Part shown: one piece after another, positions 1 to 5,464 of the stretch | Layout of the letters: each line of letters begins with the position of its first letter | Numbering within the stretch: position 1 is the first letter of the stretch | Source: a virus | Virus record (IMG/VR): IMGVR_UViG_3300013131_000146 | Span: 1 to 32,049 of that record | Length of the DNA: 32,049 bases | Reading direction: 5' to 3' (one strand) | Made by a program: the position numbers and the translations under genes | The notes under the pieces: model-generated | Told to the model about the DNA's origin: nothing | Databases searched by the model: none | What the model saw: the letters and a program-made list of their open reading frames with translations, nothing else

Positions 1-252
1 ATTATCCAAGCATCAGGCTGTATGTGGATATGGGCAGATGATAGAGCTGGACCTTATGCGGCAGCATCATGGAATGCAAATACTGAAGGTCGCGGTTCGG
101 AATATAATGCGCCTAATGCTGGCCTCTTGGGCGGCCCCTGGGGCGATGGTGCTAACTGCGGGTCGCGTTGCTCGGGTTGGAACAATGCTGCATCTAGCTC
201 GGATAGCGTCATTGGCTCGCGCTTCGCGTGTGACCACTTGCAACTTGATTAG
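1..252 (+). CDS. DGR target protein, C-terminal part (C-type-lectin-like variable domain)
   Basis: The gene is cut by the left edge; the frame is open from base 1 to the TAG at 250-252. The visible 83 residues are rich in Trp, Gly, Asn and Ser, with the pattern LGG-W-GANCGSRCS-WNNAAS-GSRFACD near the end, as in C-terminal CLec folds of DGR target proteins such as Mtd-type receptor-binding proteins. The last part is the variable repeat. Compared with the template, nine codons changed, all altering the residue (Ile to Leu; Asn to Pro, Gly, Asp, Gly, Ser, Asp, Ser, Val). The role inferred is a tail-fibre or receptor-binding protein, because the phage has a lambda-like tail tip and DGRs in phages usually diversify adhesins. 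The N-terminal part, which would name the protein, is outside the window. Two Cys in GANCGSRCS lie in the fixed part and could form a disulphide. Confidence 0.88.
   Translation: MIQASGCMWIWADDRAGPYAAASWNANTEGRGSEYNAPNAGLLGGPWGDGANCGSRCSGWNNAASSSDSVIGSRFACDHLQLD
118..234 (+). repeat. DGR variable repeat (VR)
   Basis: This 117-bp segment aligns without gaps to 662-778. It differs at 124, 136, 137, 142, 143, 145, 175, 176, 197, 202, 206, 208 and 209, and every one of these is an A in the template (9 A to G, 3 A to C, 1 A to T). The last 24 bp (211-234) are identical to the template and GC-rich, which fits the initiation-of-mutagenic-homing end. Identity stops sharply at 235. The left border is within a few bases of 117. 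Confidence 0.96.
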
Positions 253-270
253 AGATGGCGAAAGCCATCT
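253..270 (+). promoter_or_regulatory. GAAA-loop hairpin downstream of VR (DGR target-site cruciform)
   Basis: The arms AGATGGC (253-259) and GCCATCT (264-270) are a perfect 7-bp inverted repeat around a GAAA loop (260-263). It starts one base after the stop codon of the target gene and 18 bases after the VR end. In the Bordetella phage BPP-1 DGR, a hairpin/cruciform with a GAAA loop just after VR is needed for efficient retrohoming; the match here in form and place is seen directly, the function is inferred. TR has no such GAAA hairpin after it. Confidence 0.85.
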
Positions 271-282
271 TGAAGGGCGAAA

Positions 283-657
283 ATGGAAGTTATTAAGGAT
301 GTATCGACTAGCTATGACCAAATGGCAATCATGGAAAAGTATGAAAGATTTATCAATTATATGTATCCCATTGCTCAATCATTGCCAAGAAAACATGGTG
401 TAGCTAGAGATATGTTTTTAAATGCACTATTTGGTCAGGCTGGACTGTTTTACGAAGCAGGAAAGTCTAACCAAGTTAGCAAAATATATGTCGCAGATGC
501 AGGATTGGCGCACTTGCGATTTTGGTTGCGTTTTTTAGTAATGCCCAGCATTCGTGGCATATCTAGTCATCAACATCAAGTAGCTTTAGTGATACTTTCT
601 GAAGTTGGCAATATGCTCGGTGCTTGGGTTGCTAAACGCAAAGGAAAAGATGGGTAA
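283..657 (+). CDS. avd: DGR accessory variability determinant (Avd, four-helix bundle)
   Basis: The 124-aa product has the size and composition of bAvd-family proteins, which form a positively charged pentamer of four-helix bundles that binds the DGR reverse transcriptase and the template RNA. Visible features are long amphipathic helices, a central LRFWLRFL stretch and a C-terminal helix SEVGNMLGAWVAKRKGK ending in basic residues. The start follows an AAGGG Shine-Dalgarno at about 272-276, only a few bases after the GAAA hairpin, so that hairpin could also affect translation. The stop at 655-657 lies five bases before TR, the same avd-TR-RT order as in BPP-1. The family assignment rests on position plus sequence character; I could not run a profile search. 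Confidence 0.85.
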   Translation: MEVIKDVSTSYDQMAIMEKYERFINYMYPIAQSLPRKHGVARDMFLNALFGQAGLFYEAGKSNQVSKIYVADAGLAHLRFWLRFLVMPSIRGISSHQHQVALVILSEVGNMLGAWVAKRKGKDG

Positions 658-661
658 AGAA

Positions 662-778
662 GCTGGCATCTTGGGCGGCAACTGGAACAATGGTGCTAAC
701 TGCGGGTCGCGTTGCTCGAATTGGAACAATGCTGCATCTAACTCGAATAACAACATTGGCTCGCGCTTCGCGTGTGAC
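662..778 (+). repeat. DGR template repeat (TR)
   Basis: This is the invariant donor of VR. It holds 26 adenines, 22 of them in 11 AAC/AAT codons when read in the VR frame, the codon type that gives the widest amino-acid range under A mutagenesis. Thirteen of the 26 have been changed in the present VR. TR begins right after the avd stop and lies between avd and the reverse transcriptase, so it is transcribed as part of the DGR RNA. The open frame that runs through it (605-904) is not considered a gene. Confidence 0.96.
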
Positions 779-922
779 GATAATAATTTATTGCTACATA
801 ACGGCTACGGCTTTATGTGCAGACCTTTAAGTAAGTTATGGTCAGCCGTCTTTTCCTGCTTCGGCAAATACTTTGCTTGGTCTATGATGCCCTTAGTATC
901 GTAAGAGAACGGGGCTAATAGC
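779..922 (+). ncRNA. DGR RNA spacer between TR and the reverse transcriptase
   Basis: This is 144 bp without a convincing gene. In BPP-1 the RNA downstream of TR is needed for cDNA priming and binding by RT-Avd, so this stretch is likely its counterpart. A hairpin ACATAA (796-801)/TTATGT (813-818), extended by GC/GC (793-794 with 819-820, one bulged T at 795), lies 14 bases after TR. A tandem ACGGCT (801-806 and 807-812) can pair with AGCCGT at 844-849 as an alternative. The end carries the GGGG ribosome binding site of the reverse transcriptase. The RNA ends are inferred. Confidence 0.6.
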
Positions 923-1906
923 ATGAATAGTTACAATAACCTTATTGATAAAATCGTCAGTAAGGAAAACATGGAATTAGCTTATAAGCGCACGTCTAAT
1001 GCAAAGCGAATGACATGGGGATATTTAGAATTTAAAGAATATAAGCAAATCAATTTAGATTTGCTTGCTAAAGAGATGGCTAGCGGGGAATATAAGATTG
1101 GCGGTTATCGTGAATTTGTTATTTACGAACCAAAGCCAAGATTGATTTCAGCATTAGACTTTAAAGATAGATTAGTGCAGCACGCTGTAGTGGCAATTAT
1201 AGAGCCTATTTTTGAAGCAACATTTTTGCCTAGCACGTTTGCGTGTAGAAAAGGACTTGGCACTCATGCTGGCGTTAAATACATACAAGCGCAGTTAAGA
1301 AAAGAAAATGCGCCAAAGTTTTATTTGAAAACAGATTTTAGTAAGTTTTTTCCAAGCGTTGACCACAATATATTGCTTGAGATGGTTGATAAAAAGATAA
1401 CCTGCGAGAGAACATTAAAGATAATTAAAGAGATTATTAAGCCTAATGAAGTTGGAATACCAATTGGAAGTTTAACTAGCCAATTATTTGCAAATGTTTA
1501 CGGCTCTAAGTTGGATATGTTTATCCAGCATGAACTAAAATGTAAACAATGGGCAAGATACATGGATGATGTTGTCATCCTAGATAACGATAAAAATAGG
1601 CTATTAGATTATTTTTCAAAGATTAAAGAATTTTCGGAAAGTAATTTAAAGTTAAAAATAAGCAAATGGCACTGCGGAAAAACAAGCAATGGCATTAACT
1701 TTCTTGGATATCGAATATGGAAAACACATAAGCTACTTAGAAAAGATAGTGTTACGAGAGCTAAACGTAAGATAAAATATTACATAACGCATAACAAGTT
1801 GCTTGATTTAGATAAATTTGCTGCTGCATGGGCTGGTCATGCTAGATGGGCAAATACAAATAACCTATATAACTGGATAAGGAAAAAATACAATGTCATC
1901 ATCTAA
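923..1906 (+). CDS. DGR reverse transcriptase
   Basis: This 327-aa protein is a typical compact DGR reverse transcriptase without RNase H or integrase domains. It copies the TR RNA into cDNA with errors at adenines, and the cDNA then replaces VR. Motifs seen: FYLKTDFSKFFPSVD with the catalytic Asp at residue 138 (motif A); IPIGSLTSQ at 179-187, the IGxxxSQ form typical of DGR enzymes rather than the QGxxxSP of group II introns; YMDD at 213-216 (motif C); and a C-terminal thumb with many Lys/Arg. The start follows GGGG at about 911. It is the last gene of the DGR cassette, and its 3' end overlaps the next gene by 14 bases. Motifs are intact, so the element looks active. Confidence 0.96.
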   Translation: MNSYNNLIDKIVSKENMELAYKRTSNAKRMTWGYLEFKEYKQINLDLLAKEMASGEYKIGGYREFVIYEPKPRLISALDFKDRLVQHAVVAIIEPIFEATFLPSTFACRKGLGTHAGVKYIQAQLRKENAPKFYLKTDFSKFFPSVDHNILLEMVDKKITCERTLKIIKEIIKPNEVGIPIGSLTSQLFANVYGSKLDMFIQHELKCKQWARYMDDVVILDNDKNRLLDYFSKIKEFSESNLKLKISKWHCGKTSNGINFLGYRIWKTHKLLRKDSVTRAKRKIKYYITHNKLLDLDKFAAAWAGHARWANTNNLYNWIRKKYNVII

Positions 1907-2138
1907 AGTTGTTATCAATACTAGAGCCGATTTAGATGCGCTTGAAGGAACTGAAGCACATAAAGAGTTTATGGAAAAACTAAAAGGCTCAATGACGCGC
2001 AAGCAAGACATTCAGACATATCCTGAAAACTACAATCAACCTGATTATGCTGGCGATAAACTAGAGCCAATCTGGGATGATGTAGAGGATTTAACAACGA
2101 TTGAGGCTTTTGGCTTCAAAAAATCTGATTTTAAATGA
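1893..2138 (+). CDS. Small conserved phage protein of unknown function after the DGR
   Basis: The 81-aa soluble protein has a basic middle (KLKGSMTRKQD) and an acidic end (WDDVEDLTTIEAFGFKKSDFK). It has no signal or membrane segment. The start overlaps the end of the reverse-transcriptase gene by 14 bases and has AAGGAAAA upstream, so the two are translationally coupled. I recall similar short proteins ending in an ST(I)E-FGF motif near tail-fibre genes of other phages, but no function is known to me. It could belong to the tail-fibre operon rather than to the DGR itself. Confidence 0.75.
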   Translation: MSSSKVVINTRADLDALEGTEAHKEFMEKLKGSMTRKQDIQTYPENYNQPDYAGDKLEPIWDDVEDLTTIEAFGFKKSDFK

Positions 2139-2149
2139 TTGGATAAGCC

Positions 2150-2374
2150 ATGAGTGACAAAGAAGCAGGCAAGGATATTGATTTGGTGCAGTATGGAATG
2201 ATTATTGCGAAAGTAAATATCATGGAATCAAAGATAGATACTTTGGAAAAAGACATCAAAGAATTGCTAGAACTTGCCAATAAATCAAAAGGTGGATTTT
2301 GGATGGGAATGACTATCGCTTCTAGTGTTGGCGGTTTCGTTGGCTTTATTGTTAATGCTTTATTGCATAAATAG
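2150..2374 (+). CDS. Small membrane protein with coiled coil, holin candidate
   Basis: The 74-aa protein has an N-terminal soluble part, a predicted coiled coil (about residues 20-48, MESKIDTLEKDIKELLELAN) and one C-terminal membrane segment (about 50-72, GFWMGMTIASSVGGFVGFIV) ending in a short basic tail. This layout resembles the haemolysin XhlA/holin-like proteins encoded next to phage endolysins. It lies directly before the endolysin gene, which supports a lysis role. One membrane segment alone does not prove holin activity; the 56-aa protein at 2888 is the other candidate. Confidence 0.6.
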   Translation: MSDKEAGKDIDLVQYGMIIAKVNIMESKIDTLEKDIKELLELANKSKGGFWMGMTIASSVGGFVGFIVNALLHK

Positions 2375-2382
2375 GTATCAGC

Positions 2383-2868
2383 ATGAAATGGTTAGATGAG
2401 GCACGTAAGCATATTGGGCAAAAAGAAGTCAAAGGCTCTGCATCAAATGAATGGATTGTTAAACTTTGGTCACTTAAAGACAAATGGTTAGGGTCAGATG
2501 ATAGTCTTGTCGCGTGGTGTGGCGCATTTATGCGTTTTGTTTTTGATAGTTGTGGCATTCCTACACCTAAGACATATTATCGCGCTAAAGATTGGTTAAA
2601 GTGGGGGCAGGGGCTAAATAGACCATGTGTTGGATGCGTAGTTGTATTTGACAGAGTTGGTGGCGGTCATGTTGGATTAGTCATTGGTCAGGATAAAAAG
2701 CATAACTTGCTTGTGCTTGGTGGCAATCAGGGCGATAGCGTATCAATCGCTGCTTTTCCTATTGGGAGAGTTTCAGGTTATCGCTTCCCGCCTAACAATC
2801 CACTCCCTAATGACTACACATTACCAATTTTAGATTTGAACGCAAAAATTAGTACTAACGAAGCGTAA
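2383..2868 (+). CDS. Endolysin, Cys/His peptidase of the TIGR02594/CHAP-like type
   Basis: The 161-aa protein has the signature of small phage peptidoglycan amidases/endopeptidases of the NlpC/P60-CHAP superfamily. The catalytic Cys is in VAWCGAF (Cys46), the His in GGGHVGLVIG (His96), with a polar third residue in LGGNQ (Asn115). The N-terminus (WLDEARKHIGQKEVKG) is the usual start of the TIGR02594 group. No signal peptide is seen, so release to the periplasm would depend on a holin. Neighbours are two small membrane proteins and a spanin-like pair, together a lysis cassette. The substrate bond is not known from sequence. Confidence 0.85.
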   Translation: MKWLDEARKHIGQKEVKGSASNEWIVKLWSLKDKWLGSDDSLVAWCGAFMRFVFDSCGIPTPKTYYRAKDWLKWGQGLNRPCVGCVVVFDRVGGGHVGLVIGQDKKHNLLVLGGNQGDSVSIAAFPIGRVSGYRFPPNNPLPNDYTLPILDLNAKISTNEA

Positions 2869-2887
2869 TTTTAACAAAGGAGTAATC

Positions 2888-3058
2888 ATGAAAGACTTTT
2901 TATTAGCTCGTGGTAAAGAACCATCATCATGGCGCGGATTAGTGGCAATCTTAACTGGTTTAGGTGTTGCGCTATCACCTGAACAAAAAGATGCAATTGT
3001 GGCTACAGGTTTATCCATTATCGGTCTAATTGGCGTATTTACTGCCGACAAAAAATGA
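2888..3058 (+). CDS. 56-aa two-helix membrane protein, second holin candidate
   Basis: ATG at 2888 is preceded by a perfect AAAGGAG at 2876-2882. The product has a basic N-terminus and two hydrophobic stretches (about residues 16-29 and 37-52) joined by a short polar turn SPEQKD, and ends ADKK. This hairpin form is common in class II-like phage holins and in small uncharacterised proteins next to endolysins. The stop overlaps the next start (ATGA). Its very strong ribosome binding site fits a protein made in quantity late in infection. Confidence 0.65.
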   Translation: MKDFLLARGKEPSSWRGLVAILTGLGVALSPEQKDAIVATGLSIIGLIGVFTADKK

Positions 3059-3258
3059 TAAGCATTGTTTCATTCTTGGATAGGGTGTTAAACCTTATCC
3101 AAGTTTATCTTAAAAAAATACAGGATAAGAGGGCGCAAGATGAACGCGACAAGCTGGAAAACGACCCTTTTGACTTTTATGTGCATCATTTTGATGGCGT
3201 GTCAGACACATCAAGTCAAACCAAAGCCGACAAAGCCGACTCTAATCATCCAGCCTAA
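3055..3258 (+). CDS. Putative inner-membrane spanin subunit (Rz-like)
   Basis: The 67-aa protein starts with a hydrophobic/amphipathic segment (about residues 1-20, MISIVSFLDRVLNLIQVYL) followed by a highly charged stretch (KKIQDKRAQDERDKLEND). The ATG overlaps the previous stop. A second gene with a lipoprotein signal is nested out of frame in its 3' half (3140-3340), the arrangement of Rz/Rz1 spanin genes. It is shorter than lambda Rz and the membrane segment is weak, so the call leans on the partner gene and on the lysis context. Confidence 0.55.
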   Translation: MISIVSFLDRVLNLIQVYLKKIQDKRAQDERDKLENDPFDFYVHHFDGVSDTSSQTKADKADSNHPA

Positions 3259-3340
3259 CAATGGCGGGATATGCCTAGATAAAGCCAATGCAGTCAAACT
3301 TGGCGCATATATCCTAGAACTAGAGAATTATAATGAATGA
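3140..3340 (+). CDS. Putative outer-membrane spanin lipoprotein (Rz1-like)
   Basis: The 66-aa product has a classic lipoprotein signal: basic N-terminus, hydrophobic core TLLTFMCII and lipobox LMAC with Cys21 as the lipidated residue. The mature part begins with a proline/lysine run (KPKPTKPT), as in Rz1. The gene starts inside the preceding Rz-like frame (+1) and runs past its end, overlapping the next gene start by eight bases. Spanins fuse inner and outer membranes in the last step of lysis, which implies a Gram-negative host. Confidence 0.72.
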   Translation: MNATSWKTTLLTFMCIILMACQTHQVKPKPTKPTLIIQPNNGGICLDKANAVKLGAYILELENYNE

Positions 3341-4490
3341 AGGCTTAAAGCAATTCTGTGCTACTGAACGCCAGCGTGAGCATTTAGATGCTTTGCTAGA
3401 ACACGGTTCGTTAAGAAAAGCCGCTAGTGCTTTAGGCGTACACGCAGGCACAATCCAATGCACCATTGATAAAATCAAGAAGCGTGCAGCACTTCAAGGC
3501 TATTCACCCGAACATGACTTAAACAAAGTCGCACCCAGTCCATTTGTCGTGCGTGGATATTCAAATTACTACGACAAAGACGGCAAGCTGCGCGGGCAAT
3601 GGCTGAAAACTAAGGTCGATGATAATAAACTGCAAGCGGTAATGCTTGAAACAATCGAGGCATTAAAAGAGGACATTCCTAGAGTATCGCTTATCAGTCC
3701 ACCGCCACTAGGCAACGACAATCTACTTAACTGCTATGTTATTACTGATTATCATTATGGGATGCTTAGTTGGCAAGAGGAAACTGGCGCAGACTGGGAT
3801 TTAAAAATAGCAGAGGATTTAATTATTAGATGGTTTGGTCAATCTATCCATCAATCGCCCGACGCTAACACAGCAATATTCGCACAATTATCAGACTTTC
3901 TACACTTTGATGGCATGGATGCCGTCACTCCAGCATCAAAACACTTATTAGACGTTGATACGCGTTTCGCAAAAGTTGTGCGTTCAGCTATTCGCATATT
4001 GCGTACAGTCATTGATATGTTGCTGCAAAAGCACCAACACGTTCATGTGCTTATGTTAGATGCCAATCACGACCCTGTATCACAGATTTGGCTTCGTGAA
4101 TGGTTCAATGTTTTTTATGAGAATGAACCACGAGTGACCGTCGATACCAGCCCAAGCCCTTATAATGCTTATGAGTTTGGCAATACGGCATTATTTTTCC
4201 ATCATGGACACAAACGCAACGTCAACAATGTAAGCGAAGTTTTTGCTGCACAATTCCGTGAAATGTTTGGTCGCACGAAATATGCTTATGCGCATTTAGG
4301 GCATTTGCACTCGATAGACGTAAAAGAAAACAATTTGATGGTAGTAGAGCAACATCGAACTTTAGCTGCGCCTGACGCCTACGCTGCACGCGGTGGGTGG
4401 CTTTCTGGTCGTGATGCTAAAGTGATAACGTATGACAAGCGTTTTGGCGAAGTGAGCAGGATTACGATTAACTCTGATATGCTTAAATAG
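3333..4490 (+). CDS. Phage calcineurin-like metallophosphoesterase with N-terminal HTH
   Basis: The 385-aa protein has an N-terminal helix-turn-helix-like part (about residues 10-50: REHLDALLEHGSLRKAASAL). It is followed by a metallophosphoesterase core with the family metal ligands: DYHYG (D-x-H), a conserved QLSDFLHFDGMD, DANHD (the GNHD motif with Ala for Gly), HHGH and GHLH. Related phage proteins are often labelled as SbcD-like nucleases or as exonucleases, but the natural substrate is not established. It closes the lysis-side operon and ends before the AT-rich control region. The Gly-to-Ala change next to Asn in the NHD motif is conservative. Confidence 0.8.
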   Translation: MNEGLKQFCATERQREHLDALLEHGSLRKAASALGVHAGTIQCTIDKIKKRAALQGYSPEHDLNKVAPSPFVVRGYSNYYDKDGKLRGQWLKTKVDDNKLQAVMLETIEALKEDIPRVSLISPPPLGNDNLLNCYVITDYHYGMLSWQEETGADWDLKIAEDLIIRWFGQSIHQSPDANTAIFAQLSDFLHFDGMDAVTPASKHLLDVDTRFAKVVRSAIRILRTVIDMLLQKHQHVHVLMLDANHDPVSQIWLREWFNVFYENEPRVTVDTSPSPYNAYEFGNTALFFHHGHKRNVNNVSEVFAAQFREMFGRTKYAYAHLGHLHSIDVKENNLMVVEQHRTLAAPDAYAARGGWLSGRDAKVITYDKRFGEVSRITINSDMLK

Positions 4491-4625
4491 TCGGTAGTAA
4501 CATATATGTGCCGACATTTAGTTTAAAAATTAACTTATAAGTTAACTCATAGTTTACTAAAACGACAAAATGTAAACCACGATTAACGATTTTTACCAGT
4601 TTTTTGTTGAAAATGCGATTTAACA
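4490..4625. promoter_or_regulatory. AT-rich control region with 16-bp perfect palindrome
   Basis: No gene is seen. TTAACTTATAAGTTAA at 4530-4545 is a perfect 16-bp palindrome, the form of a dimeric repressor site. Close by, GTTTAC (4552-4557) and GTAAAC (4572-4577) form a second inverted repeat, and GTCGG (4490-4494)/CCGAC (4511-4515) brackets the palindrome ACATATATGT. The region is very AT-rich. It could be an operator set, a replication origin, or only transcription-end debris between converging genes. Confidence 0.45.
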
Positions 4626-4628
4626 GGC

Positions 4629-4662
4629 AAAAAAAGAGCCGCATCAATTAAGAATACGGCTC
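4629..4662 (-). terminator. Intrinsic terminator of the minus-strand gene
   Basis: Read on the minus strand, GAGCCG (4662-4657) and CGGCTC (4641-4636) form a 6-bp stem with a 15-nt loop, followed directly by seven T (4635-4629). It lies 50 bases beyond the stop of the 54-aa gene at 4712-4876 and supports that gene as real. On the plus strand the stem is followed by A-rich sequence, so it would not terminate there. Confidence 0.75.
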
Positions 4663-4711
4663 AAAAAGGAGAAAGCAATTTGATTATTATGCTTTCCAAT
4701 TATTCTGTCAA

Positions 4712-4876
4712 CTACCATTCCAAGTTTGGGCGTTCATCCTGAATAGGGCATTGCGCCCGATTACATTCCTGCACACACGCTAAATTCTCACCGCAAATGG
4801 GGCATAGAACGTCATTATCTGACTTTAATGGCTTACTTGTAGCATCACAAGTGTTTGATTTGTTGTTATTTTCCAT
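4712..4876 (-). CDS. Cys-rich 54-aa protein, the only minus-strand gene
   Basis: The product is a small, acidic, soluble protein. Residues 1-24 are polar. Cysteines follow in the pattern CPIC (25, 28), Cys34, Cys38 and Cys43, which looks like a zinc-binding knuckle or ribbon. It is too short for family assignment and I do not recognise it. Support comes from the intact frame, the metal-site-like Cys spacing and a good terminator 50 bases after the stop. It is transcribed opposite to every other gene, away from the early promoter at 4915-4943. A lone gene of this kind could be a moron or a small regulator. Confidence 0.6.
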   Translation of the reverse strand: MENNNKSNTCDATSKPLKSDNDVLCPICGENLACVQECNRAQCPIQDERPNLEW

Positions 4877-4914
4877 AATATTTAACTTTTTTACATTATT
4901 TTGATTAAAAGTGC

Positions 4915-4943
4915 TTGCAATTCATAATCAGATGAATTATATT
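4915..4943 (+). promoter_or_regulatory. Sigma70-type promoter for the early operon
   Basis: TTGCAA (4915-4920) and TATATT (4938-4943) are spaced by 17 bp, close to consensus at both boxes. It lies about 50 bases before the first early gene (4994) and after the divergent minus-strand gene. TTGCAA is its own reverse complement, so it could also serve as a -35 box for the minus strand, although I see only a poor -10 there. Confidence 0.65.
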
Positions 4944-4993
4944 GGTTGCACAGCGTAAGTTTAGCTGTTATTTAATTACGAAAGAGCCAAAAC

Positions 4994-5188
4994 ATGAGAT
5001 ATAAATATGCAGTAATCAAACACGGTGAACTCGTTTTAGACGTGTGCATCGACACTCAAAATAATACCTTAGAAGGTATCTTTGCAACAGACAGTGAGCA
5101 AGACATCACTGACATCGTTGACGAAACAATCAAAAACAATCTTAAAGAGCAAGCCATTGACAGATTGGCGGTGCAAAATGAAGTTTAA
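4994..5188 (+). CDS. Early protein of unknown function (64 aa)
   Basis: The first gene after the early promoter encodes a 64-aa acidic soluble protein. It starts with a short beta-like stretch (MRYKYAVIKHGELVLDVCID) and ends in a helix rich in Asp, Glu and Ile. No motif is recognised. The start follows AAAGAG and its 3' end overlaps the next start by eleven bases, so it heads the operon. First genes after early phage promoters are often host-takeover proteins, but nothing in the sequence shows this. Confidence 0.65.
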   Translation: MRYKYAVIKHGELVLDVCIDTQNNTLEGIFATDSEQDITDIVDETIKNNLKEQAIDRLAVQNEV

Positions 5189-5381
5189 AGACCTTAAACT
5201 TGGCATGAAATTTGACATCGTTGACGAAGATAATCCTGCCAAGATTTACACTGGCAAAATCACAGACTTGTGGATGAAAGGCGACAGAATAAACGTTCAG
5301 TTTGATGATGAAGTCGGTTCATTTACTTGGGGCAACGCAGAGCAACTTATCCATAACTTTTTAATTTATAAGGGCGAATAA
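5178..5381 (+). CDS. Unknown small protein with SH3-like beta character (67 aa)
   Basis: ATG at 5178 is chosen because GGCGG lies just upstream and the upstream stop overlaps it; a longer reading frame from 5082 would run through the previous gene. The 67-aa product alternates hydrophobic and charged residues (KLGMKFDIVDEDNPAKIYTG, RINVQFDDEVGSFTW), as in a small beta barrel. I recognise no family. The stop shares a base with the next start (TAATG), so it is translationally coupled. Confidence 0.7.
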   Translation: MKFKDLKLGMKFDIVDEDNPAKIYTGKITDLWMKGDRINVQFDDEVGSFTWGNAEQLIHNFLIYKGE

Positions 5382-5464
5382 TGGAAAATTTAATTTATGT
5401 GCCAATAGCAATCGTAATTTTAGCTGTAATGGTCGCTGGCGAATTTATATGGGGTGAAAAATGA
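5381..5464 (+). CDS. 27-aa single-span membrane peptide
   Basis: This small frame is joined on both sides by start/stop overlaps (TAATG before, ATGA after), which is strong support in so compact a genome. The product is nearly all one hydrophobic helix (about residues 4-20, LIYVPIAIVILAVMVAG) with a charged end GEK. AAGGGCG precedes the start. The function is unknown; small early membrane peptides of phages may act in superinfection or membrane effects, but that is only a possibility. Confidence 0.6.
   Translation: MENLIYVPIAIVILAVMVAGEFIWGEK

Noticed and set aside
605-904. Open reading frame running through the template repeat
   Set aside because: It overlaps the end of avd and all of TR; its product only copies the VR-coded pattern and has no plausible end. 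TR is a non-coding donor in known DGRs.
4490-4515. Rightward terminator after the metallophosphoesterase gene
   Set aside because: The stem has only five solid pairs with a large loop and no T run after it.
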